NCBI GenBank assembly: GCA_933228675.1
Contig: OW121740.1
Location: 38,237,492 to 38,301,491, forward strand
DNA: 64,000 nt
Reading direction: 5' to 3'
From: Stomorhina lunata
Lineage: Eukaryota; Arthropoda; Insecta; Diptera; Rhiniidae
How positions within the stretch are numbered: the first letter of the stretch is position 1; each line of letters opens with the position of its first letter. The position numbers and the translations under genes are program-made. This document shows positions 24,185 to 33,384 of this stretch, piece after piece. Under the pieces are notes generated by a model that saw nothing but the letters and a program-made list of their open reading frames with translations, had not been told where the DNA came from and did not search any database.

Positions 24185-26670
24185 ATAATTATAATTTATC
24201 ACAGTGGTTGCTTTTCTATAGACAACTTATCACAGTGACAACTTTTGAATACAAAACTCATGACAGTGACAACTTTTCTATAGAAAACTAATCATAGTGT
24301 CAACTTTTCTATAGAAGACTTATCTTAGTGACAAATTTTCTATTGAAAGCAAATCACAGTGACATCTTTCTATAGAAAGCTTATCACACTAACAATTTTT
24401 TTAAAGAAAACTTATAACAGTGACAACTTTTCTATAGAAAACTTATTACAGTGACAACCTTTCTATAAAAAACTTATCACAGTGACAACTTTTCTATAGA
24501 AAACTTATCACAATAACAACTTTTCTATAGAAAACTTATAACAGTGACAACTTTTCGATATAAAACTTATCACAGTGTCAACTTTTCTATGGAAAACTTA
24601 TCACAGTGACAATTTTTGTATAGAAAACTTATCACAGTGACAACTTTTCTATACGAAACTTATCACAGTGACAACTTTTTTATAGAAAACTTATCACAAT
24701 GACAACTTTTCTATAGAAAACTTATCACAATGACAACTTTTCTATAGAAAACTTATCACAGTGATAAATTTTCTACAGAAAACTTATCACAGTGACATCT
24801 TTTCTATAGAAAACTTATCACAGTGACAACTTTTGTATAGAAAACTTATAATAGTGACAACTGTTCGATATCGAACTTATCACAGTGTCAACTTTTCTAT
24901 GAAAAACTTATCACAGTGACAACTTTCTACAATAAACCTTCATAGTGACAATTTTAAAAATAAAACTTATCCTAGTGACAACTTTTCCATAGAAAACTTA
25001 TCCCAGGTACAACTGCTCTATAGAAAATTTATCACATTGACTACTGTTCTATAGAAAACTTATCACAGTGACAACTTTTCTACAGAAAACTTATCACAGT
25101 GACAGCTTTTCTATAAAAAACATCTTGTCTATAAAAAAACTTTCTCAGTGACAACTTTTCTATAGAAAACTTATCACAGTGACAACTTTTCTATATAAAA
25201 CTTATCACAGTGACAATTTTTGTATAGAAAACTTATCACAGTGACAACTTTTCTATACGAAGCTTATCACAGTGACAACTTTTCTACAGAAAACTTATCA
25301 CAGTGACAACTTTTCTATAGAAAACATCTTGTCTATAAAAAACCTATCTCAGTGACAACTTTTCTATAGAAAACTTATCACAGTGACAACTTTTCTGCAT
25401 AAAACTTATCACAGTGACAATTTTTGTATAGAAAACTTATCACAGTGGCAACTTTTCTATACGAAGCTTATCACAGTGACAACTTTTTTATAGAAAACTT
25501 ATCACAGTGACAACTTTTCTATAGAAAACTTATCACAGTGACAACTTTTCTACAGAAAACTTATCACAGTGAAAACTTTTCTATGGAAAACTTATCACAG
25601 TGACAACTTTTCTATAGAAAACTTATAATAGTGACAACTGTTCGATATAGAACTAATCACAGTGTCAACTTTTCTATGAAAAACTTATCACAGTGACAAC
25701 TTTCCACAATAAACCTTCACAGTGACAATTTTAAAAATAAAACTTATCCAGGTGAAAACTTTTCTAAAGAAAACTTATCCTAGTGACAACTGCTCTATAG
25801 AAAATTTATCACAGTGACAACTTTTCTATAGAAAACTTATCACAGTGACAACTTTTCTACAGAAAACTTATCACAGTGACAACTTTTCTATAGAAAACAT
25901 CTTGTCTATAAAAAACCTATCTCAGTGACAACTTTTCTATAGAAAATTTATCACAGTGATAACTTTTCTATAGAAAACTTATTTCAGTGAAAACTTTTCT
26001 ACAGAAAACTTATCACAGTGACATCTTGTCTATAGAAAACTTATCTCAGTGACAACTTTTCTATAGAAAACTTATCACAGTGTCAACTTTTCTATAGAAA
26101 ACATATCACAGTGACAACTTTTCTATAGAAAACTTATCACAGTGACAACTTTTCTATAGAAAACTTATCACAGTGACAACTTTTCTATAGAAAACTTATC
26201 ACAGTGACAACTTTTCTATAGAAAACTTATCACAGTGACAACTTTTCTATAGAAAACTTATCACAGTGACAACTTTTCTATAGAAAACTTATCACAGTGA
26301 CAACTTTTCTATAGAAAACTTATCACAGTGACAACTTTTCTATAGAAAACTTATCACAGTGACAACTTTTCTATAGAAAACTTATCACAGTGACAACTTT
26401 TCTATAGAAAACTTATCACAGTGAAAACTTTTCTATAGAAAACTTATTACAGTGAAAACTTTTCCATAGGAAACTTATCACAGTGACAAATTTTCTATTG
26501 AAAACTTATTACAGTGACAACTTTTCTATAGAAAACTTATCTCAGTGACAACTTTTCTATTGAAAACATATTACAGTGACAACTTTTCCATAGAAAACTT
26601 ATCACAGTGATAACTTTTCTAAAAAGAACTTATCAGAGAGACAACTTTTCTATAGAAAGCTTATCACAGT
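24185..26670 (+). repeat. Minisatellite array 4 in receptor intron, 31-bp unit
   Basis: About 80 units of 31 bp: CTTATCACAGTGACAA joined to CTTTTCTATAGAAAA. The block at about 26090-26430 is nearly perfect. The earlier part carries higher-order duplications (landmarks CATCTTGTCTATAAAAAA near 25115, 25327 and 25897, and AATAAACCTTCA near 24931 and 25710). The unit is the reverse complement of that in the arrays at 29035-30535 and 33385-36005. Confidence 0.97.
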
Positions 26671-26929
26671 GACAAGCATATAGTTATTTGGCACCCTAAT
26701 GTTTATAGTCCGGTCATGATATGTTTTTTGGAATATAATATTAAATTGGCTGAGGGTTTTGAAACTTTTTTGAACATATGTCACCTGCATGGCATGAAAT
26801 CAGAAAAGATGTTCTAAAATATGGTGTAGGGTATAATTTGGTAAGCCTTTAAAGACTTTAATATTTTCGCTATGAAATTTTACTACATGTTTTTCTCACT
26901 TTTTTTACATTTTCTACTTTCATTTTTAG
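26671..26929 (+). other. End of receptor intron
   Basis: Unique AT-rich sequence ending in a pyrimidine-rich tract and the TAG acceptor at 26927-26929. Confidence 0.7.
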
Positions 26930-27055
26930 ATATTTAGCTGTTACCCAACCTTTAACCTATTCACGCAAACGACGTTCAAAACGTTTGGCTCTCATCATGA
27001 TACTCATAGTTTGGGTCTTAGCATTGGCTATCACCTGTCCACCCATATTGGGCTG
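26930..27055 (+). CDS. Same GPCR, exon encoding second intracellular loop and TM4
   Basis: The first base completes the arginine codon of the DRY motif. The exon then encodes YLAVTQPLTYSRKRRSKRLA (second intracellular loop, basic) followed by LIMILIVWVLALAITCPPIL and GW. The latter is TM4 with its conserved tryptophan (IVWVL) and the PP before the second extracellular loop. The GTAAG donor follows at 27056. The phase (1 base + 41 codons + 2 bases) joins exactly to both neighbours. Together with the next exon it lies between two inverted minisatellite arrays. Confidence 0.93.
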
Positions 27056-28387
27056 GTAAGTAGCTAAGGGCGAATGTGTGTAAAAGGAAACCTAAATAAA
27101 TATTAGTACATTAAGGAAAGAATAACAAAACCAACAACGAGGAAGAAGCAGCCAAGAAAAATAAACACAATTTGTTAAAAAAATTTCATAAATTTGCGTA
27201 AGGGAAGGGGGCCTTAAGAAAAGACCTGGATTTTTAAATACTTAAGAAGAAACAAATGCTTTATAAATTTTTTAACTAAACAAAATTTACGGTTCTTACT
27301 AAAATTTTTTTCAAGAAATTCTGATTTTTGCCTTAGGCCATACTTCCCCTGCTTCTGAGGCTTTTTTGTCTTTAAAGTTTCCATGACTAAAATTAAATAC
27401 TTTTGATTAAAGACAACGTAACATTTTGATTTAGGCAAATATTTGTTGTTTGTCTGTTGGTGGGCCCCTAAAACTTTGCTTCGCTTTTCTTGTCGTTTTT
27501 TTTTTTTTTAATTAAAATAATTCAATTTTAATTTAAAAAGAAAAAATGTTAAATTGTAATTACTGTCACAAAATTTTAATTAAAATTTGTTTTCTTTTGG
27601 TTTAAATTAAAGGACAATTATAATGAGGTCATAATGAGGATGGAGGAACTAGTGGGTAGTAAGAGTGAACTCTAAGATTGAAACTTTAAAAAAAAAGTTT
27701 TCCTCAATATTATAGAGGAAAATGTCAAAGGTTTCTCTATGTCTATACCTAAAATAAATTTTCATTTTATAAAAACAAATAAGTATTTCTTCGGCATTTG
27801 AGCTGAGATATCCCCTAAATAACTTGCAAACTTAATAAAGGATTTTGTCCTCCAAATCCAAATCTTATAAATAAACAAAAACAATATTTGCATAAAATCT
27901 TTAAAACAAAACTAGAAAAAATGTCAACCTTACAATTTGATATCAAAACTCTAACAAATTGAAGGTTTAACTTTAACAAACTTCTGTGGGTTTCAAATGA
28001 ATATCTTCTATATTTTCTAAAAAATTCAATTTGTTCATTTGGCCAACCAAGAAACTGACAAACAATCTTTTTCCAATTTCATTTTATTTCTTCATTTCTC
28101 TGTAATTCGGGTTATATTTTGGCCTTAATACAATTTGTTCTCACTTTTCAAAGAAAGAAACTAAATCAATTTGTTTGGTTGAAATAAATCTTCTACCATA
28201 GACAGCTCCAAAAGGATAAGTATGAATACGTGCTTCGTAACACCAGACGACTTGTTGTTGCTTATTCAAATAATCCTTACATTTATCGAAATACATATGC
28301 ATTCTTGTGTCCTTGTTAGATAATACAAATAATGTAGCTTCAACTCAGATGCAAAATTTTAAAATCTCTTTACTTTATTTGCTTTAG
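27056..28387 (+). other. Receptor intron without recognised repeats
   Basis: GTAAGT donor at 27056 and TTTAG acceptor before 28388. No array or transposon recognised. The minus-strand open frame at 27214-27438 has no recognisable domain. Confidence 0.65.
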
Positions 28388-28571
28388 GTATGAACCAGGA
28401 CGTAGAGATTTAAATGAATGTCGTTACAATCAGAACGAAGGTTATGTGATATTTTCAGCCATGGGCTCATTCTTTATACCAATGGCCGTAATGATTTATG
28501 TCTATGCAAGGATTTCCTGTGTTATAGCAAATAGACATGATCATATGACCGATATAAGTGTCCATAATAAG
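28388..28571 (+). CDS. Same GPCR, exon encoding second extracellular loop and TM5
   Basis: It encodes YEPGRRDLNECRYNQNEGYV, where the cysteine of NECRY is the expected partner of the TM3 cysteine. TM5 follows: IFSAMGSFFIPMAVMIYVYA. The serines in FSAMGSFFIP fall at the positions (5.42 and 5.46 in Ballesteros-Weinstein numbering) that bind the ring hydroxyls of catecholamines and phenolamines, and the proline of FIP is the TM5 reference residue. The exon ends in codon phase 0 with AAG before the GTGAG donor at 28572. The serine pair supports an aromatic amine ligand (octopamine, tyramine or dopamine type), but does not choose among them. Confidence 0.93.
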
Positions 28572-29034
28572 GTGAGTAGAAAAATCATTAACTAAAGACT
28601 ATAATCAGACAAATATAACAAGACTATAATCAGACAATAACTAGTCTTTAACTTGACTATACTATACAGAATATATTCAGACTAAGGCCAGAATGTAAGC
28701 AGATAACAATTGGAATATTATTTACCTATAACCGGACAAATCACTATAACTACGACAAGAATATGACAAAAACTATGATAAGACTGTAACTAAACTAAAA
28801 TCAGACTATGAACAAAAAATACACAAACTATGCCTTCACTTCGACAATACGATAATCAGACTACGACTAGACCATAATCAGTCAAAGAATAGACCGTAAC
28901 CAGACTACGATCAGACATCTAAAAAAACTATAACTTGATTACGATTAGACAATGCCCAGGCTATGAATAGACCATGGCCAAACTATAGTCACATTTTGAC
29001 CACATTATGATTTTTTTTTTTGACCACATTATGA
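28572..29034 (+). repeat. Degenerate short tandem repeat in receptor intron
   Basis: From about 28595 to 29000 the sequence repeats variants of GACTATAATCAGAC and ACTATGAACAGAC at irregular spacing of about 20-30 bp. It is probably the remnant of a minisatellite different from the CTATAG family. Confidence 0.6.
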
Positions 29035-30535
29035 TATGATGGGATAAGTTTTCTTTAGAAAAGTTATATATAGGATAAGTTTTCCATAAAAAAGTTGTAT
29101 ATAGGATAAATTTTCTATATAAGAGTTCAAGATAGGAAAAGATCTCTATCGAAAATTGTAGAAAGGATAAGTTTTCTATAACAAAGTTGTCGACTGGATA
29201 AATTTTCTGTAGAACTTTTTTATAGAGATCTTATCCTTTCTACAACCCTTCTATGGAGAATTTTTCCGTTTTTTAAAGAAAAATTGTCACTGTGATAATT
29301 TTCCATAGAAAAATTGTCACAGTGATAAGTTTTCCATAGAAAAACTGTCACAGTGATAAGTTTTCCATAGAAAATTGTCACAGTAATAAGCTTTCTATAA
29401 AAAATTGTCACAGTGATAAGTTTTCTAGCCAAAAAATTGTCAAAGTGATAAGCTCTCTACCAAAAAAATTGTCAAAGTGAAAAGTTTTCTACGAAAAATT
29501 GTCACAGTGATAAGTTTTCTAAAGAAAAGTTGTCACTGTAATTGTTTTCCACAGAATGTTGTCACTACGATAAGCTTACATTTCAAAATTTGTCACTGAG
29601 ATAAGTTGTCTATAGAAAAGTTGTTACTGTGATAAGGTTCCTATAGAAAATATGGTAAGTTTTCTTATCACAGTCACAACATTTCTATAGAAAACTCATC
29701 ACAGTGAAAATTTACTATAAAAAAGTTGTCACTGTGATAAGTTTTTTATAGAAAAGTTGTCACTGTGATGAGTCTTCTATAGAAAAGTAGTTACTGTGAT
29801 AAGTTTTCTATAGAAAAGTTGTCCATGTGATAAGTTTTCTATAGAAAAATTGCCACTGTGATAAGTTTTCTATAGAAAAGTTGTCTTTGTGATAAGTTTT
29901 CTATAGAAAAGTTGTCACTGTGATAAGTTTTCTATAAAAAAGTTATCATTGAGGTAAGACTTCTATGAAAAAGTTGTTACTGTTATAAGTTTTCTATTAA
30001 AAAGTTGTTACTGTGATAAGTTTTCTATAGAAAAGTTGTCACTGTGATAAGTTTTCTATAGAAAAGTTGTCACTGTGATAAGTTTTCTATAGAAAAGTTG
30101 TCACTGTGATAAGTTTTCTATAGAAAAGTTGTCATTTTGATAAGTTTTCTATAGAAAAGTTGTCATTTTGATATGTTTTCTATAGAAAAGTTGTCATTTT
30201 GATAAGTTTTCTATAGATTTATTACCGTAATAAATTTTCCAAAGAAAATTTGTCACTGTAATAAGCTTTTTATAGAAAATTTGTCACTGTGATAAGCGTT
30301 CTTTAGAAAATTTATTAATGTAATAAGTTCTCTGTAGAAAATTTGTCACTGCAATAAGTTTTCTTTAGAAAATTTGTCACTGTGATAAGTTTTCTATAAA
30401 AAAATTTGTCACTGTGATTAGGATTTTAAAGAAAATTTGCCACTGTGATAAGTTTTGTATAGAAACTTTGTCAATGTGTTAAGTTTTTTATGAAATTTGT
30501 CAATGTGAGAATTTTGCTATAGAAATGTTGTTGCT
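29035..30535 (-). repeat. Minisatellite array 5 in receptor intron, 31-bp unit, inverted relative to array 4
   Basis: About 48 units, each TTTTCTATAGAAAAG plus TTGTCACTGTGATAAG, the reverse complement of array 4 units. The most uniform block is about 29990-30200. A short stretch at about 29655-29715 switches back to the array 4 orientation, making a local hairpin. The left part (29035-29300) is strongly degenerate. Confidence 0.95.
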
Positions 30536-30820
30536 AGACTTAGGCATACTCGTATCTATACTTTTAAACTACCCAGTAAAACTTTTCATTACCAAATAAT
30601 AAGTTAAACAGTTAAACTATTGAACACGAACTACTTACTCATTCGCTGTTTAAGTCATTACATTAACATGGGGATGTCATTGGAGGCAAGTACTTACCAA
30701 TTGCAGTAAGTAATGACTTGGGTAAGTAATTTGAAAGCAACAAGAACAACAGCAACAACTTTTTTGTTGTTGTTTTATTAAAAACATATATTTTTAAACG
30801 AAATACAAAATTTTTTTTAT

Positions 30821-30891
30821 GATCCCATGGGGGCTCGAACCCAGACCCTCCGACTGCTAGGCAGAGACTCTTCCACTGAGCTACTTCATAT
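30821..30891 (-). other. tRNA-like segment 1 in element C
   Basis: On the minus strand an A-box-like TAGCTCAGTGGAAGAGT is followed by an anticodon-arm-like CTAGCAG loop with four of five paired stem positions, then the B-box-like GGGTTCGAGCCC. The loop could be read as anticodon AGC (alanine). The acceptor arm does not pair, so this is a tRNA-derived relic or SINE-like head, not a clear functional tRNA gene. Confidence 0.6.
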
Positions 30892-31708
30892 GTTGAAAAC
30901 TTAGCAGCTTATAATTAATATAAACAATTTTTATTTTTAGATACAAAATCATGTGAAAATAACTTTGTTTTTTCCCTGATTTTTTTTGCTTTGTTGTAAT
31001 TTTTGGAAAAATATTTTTGTACGATTTTTTGTAATTATTTTAAAACTTTTTTAAAATTATTTTAATACTTAAACAATTTAAATCTTCTTTTTTGTATAAG
31101 TTTTTACATAAGATTGACTCTTACTTACTTAAATGTTACAACCTGTTAAGGTCAAAGTCCGAGAATATTTTAGAATTCCATGGATTTCGATCTTGTGCGA
31201 ATATTCTCCAATTTTATAGGCCAAGCTTTGAAAAATGTTCCTCTACTTGGTCTTTCTATCGATGTTTCGGACATCCTCCTCTAATATTAGGTAGTGTTAC
31301 ATTTCAGTTCTAATTTTATCCTCTTCATTGTATTTTTTTTTCAAGAGAGGGTTACTAGCCCGTAATCCTAACCCATTTTTATCGATCTTATGGCACAACT
31401 TTTGGAACATGTTAACTCACAATATTAATGGGTGTTAAACTAGCTCCCCGGGTGATACCATGAGGAGGTGTGTGTCCACAGTTGAGATGAGGGATGACCC
31501 AGATAAGTTGGGCTTACCAAGTTAAGACCAATTAGAATCGTGTTTGGTATTCAACATCCCCTACATAATCAAAATTGACTCATGATGGTATTTTTTCGTT
31601 AACGTGAGTTAGTTTTACAATTTTTTTTACAGAAGATAATATTTAAGTTCTTAAAATTCAAAAATCATTAAAAAAACTCTTTTAATAAAAAAAAGTAAAA
31701 AAAAATTG

Positions 31709-31745
31709 TTGCCCTTGGTGGGATTTGAACCGGGGCCATTCAGTT
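31709..31745 (-). other. tRNA-like T-arm (segment 2) in element C
   Basis: The minus strand shows GGTTCAAATCCCACCAAGGG, a B-box consensus as in a tRNA 3' half, followed downstream by a run of T (31684-31705 on + is A-rich). No A box of good quality was recognised upstream. Confidence 0.4.
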
Positions 31746-31997
31746 TAAATTACCATCTTAATTACAAATAAGTACTTCTGTAATAACTTATTATTTATTC
31801 GGATGGTATGTTGTAGTCGTTACAAGGTAACCAGTTATCAGAGTACTTGCCATTACCAAAGTTTTGCTGGGTAGTTATGAGTAGAGCTATGACTTAATCT
31901 TTAATTTCCTACTATATTAATGCCATTGAATACGACCAGCTTAATTTTGTTTCTTCCTTATTAATTTCTCCTCAATTTTCTTTCTTTAACCAAATAG

Positions 31998-32966
31998 AAA
32001 TTCAAACGTTATACGGCAGCAGATATTGACAATGAGTTGGATCCGGATTTATCAGAATTTGACTTAAACTCTGGACAAAAGAGACAACATGCGGCCAGAA
32101 CTTTATCAAATCAAACATTGGCCAAAGATTTACAAGAAATTATGGCTTCCGACAATGAAATTGTACAAACGACACAATGCCACACATTGCTGGTGCTGCA
32201 GCAACAGCAGCAAACGGCCAACTCACCAACAGGCAAAAATGGTTGTTATGAAATGAAACGACCAGCCTCGTTAAAACGTACACCCACTGCCTCATCAACC
32301 ATTACGACAATGACGAGCACAACATGCGCTACTGGCACAGCGACAGTAACAGCCACAGCGGGTATGGGCTTAGATAATCCATGGACATTTACACCCACTA
32401 CAACAACTAGTCAACAGCAACATCATCACTATCAACAGCATACACATCCCAACAAACATATGCGCACACATAGTATGAGGCATCAGCATTATTTAACTAA
32501 TACATCACCAAATATTGGGGGTGGAAATAACCTGACACCCGATGCCATAGTAACAGGCAGTGGTTCTTCCATCTTAAGACCTCATACACCACAATTGCGT
32601 TCTCATCATCATCAGCATTCCCATCATTACACAACCAAATCACTATCGAATCGTATTTCTTCGCTGAAAAAGGAAACCAAGACCACACAAACTCTGAGCA
32701 TTGTTGTGGGCGGTTTCATTGCCTGTTGGTTGCCATTTTTTATTAACTATCTGATAACACCATTCCTGCATGAGGATCAAGTTAGCAGTACCTTGGCCAA
32801 GGTGTTGACCTGGCTGGGCTGGTTCAATAGTGCCATTAATCCATTCATTTATGCATTTTATAGTGTCGATTTTCGGGCGGCCTTTTGGCGTTTAACGTGT
32901 AAACGTTTCTTTTCATCATCGACAAAACCACAATTTCCCACGAATACCATGTCCATACGACGATAG
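31998..32966 (+). CDS. Same GPCR, last exon: long third loop, TM6, TM7, C-tail
   Basis: 322 codons plus TAG. The first ~210 residues are a low-complexity third intracellular loop rich in Q, H, T and S (e.g. LQQQQQTANSP; HHHYQQHTHPNKHMRTH). SLKKETKTTQTLSIVVGGFI follows at the base of TM6, then the signature CWLPFF and, in TM7, WFNSAINPFIYAFYSVDF with the NPxxY motif, then helix 8 (FRAAFWRLTCKRFF). The tail ends PTNTMSIRR. CWLPFF with two phenylalanines and NPFIY are typical of amine receptors. The 3' splice site is AATAG before 31998, and the frame follows directly from exon 28388-28571. The short tail with a long third loop is typical of Gi-coupled receptors (alpha2- and D2-like), though coupling cannot be deduced safely. 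CAG/CAT-rich tracts may vary in length. Confidence 0.95.
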   Translation, partial: KFKRYTAADIDNELDPDLSEFDLNSGQKRQHAARTLSNQTLAKDLQEIMASDNEIVQTTQCHTLLVLQQQQQTANSPTGKNGCYEMKRPASLKRTPTASSTITTMTSTTCATGTATVTATAGMGLDNPWTFTPTTTTSQQQHHHYQQHTHPNKHMRTHSMRHQHYLTNTSPNIGGGNNLTPDAIVTGSGSSILRPHTPQLRSHHHQHSHHYTTKSLSNRISSLKKETKTTQTLSIVVGGFIACWLPFFINYLITPFLHEDQVSSTLAKVLTWLGWFNSAINPFIYAFYSVDFRAAFWRLTCKRFFSSSTKPQFPTNTMSIRR

Positions 32967-33384
32967 TTGATAATGATGGATAGTCTTAATAGCAGTAGTA
33001 TTATTAAAAGAAAAGCTATAACTAAAACTAGAACAACGTATAGAATAGAACAATATGATTAAGACACTAGTCATTTAAGGAATTAAGTTTTAAACTAAAA
33101 ATAAAAACAAAAACGTTATTTAGATAAACCAAAAAAAAAAAAAAAAAACAAATCTATTGTATAATTTGAAAAAAAAGACGATGGATTTAATAAAGAAGAT
33201 ACGAGTGTGCATTTTAATGAATAAACTAGTCAATGGTCTTTCTTTGGTATAAGAAGTTTAAGTACGAAGTAAAATGACTTTCGATCGATAAAATCTCTAT
33301 AAAGTCAAAATGATAAGGGTTTGGTTATTTTATTATATTTTGCTTAAAATACATATTTTTGCATATTTGGCTTTCAAGATGTTA
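32967..33384 (+). promoter_or_regulatory. Receptor 3' UTR with poly(A) signals
   Basis: Two AATAAA hexamers lie downstream of the stop codon at 33189-33194 and 33220-33225, giving a candidate 3' UTR of about 250 bp. A genomic A-run lies at about 33131-33148 and should not be taken for a poly(A) tail. Confidence 0.6.

Larger units (their letters stand above)
30567..31876. mobile_element. TIR element C (AACTACCCAG ends) carrying tRNA-like segments
   Basis: Left end AACTACCCAGTAAAACTTTT (30567 on) and right end CCAAAGTTTTGCTGGGTAGTT (to 31876) form a terminal inverted repeat of about 20 bp with one or two mismatches. Matching sub-terminal ATTACCAAA blocks extend it. Length about 1.3 kb, inside the last receptor intron. 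Two tRNA-like segments on the minus strand lie inside (30821-30891, 31709-31745). No protein recognised; an open frame at 31092-31313 is without known domains. The CCCAGY start resembles TIR element B (CCCAGC). Confidence 0.65.

Noticed and set aside
24185..26670. Possible CRISPR array (regular repeat with spacers)
   Set aside because: There are no unique spacers between repeats; whole units are repeated, and the context is a eukaryotic intron.
30821..30891. Functional tRNA-Ala gene on the minus strand
   Set aside because: A and B boxes and part of the anticodon arm fit, but the acceptor arm does not pair and the outer T-arm pairs fail; kept as tRNA-like only.
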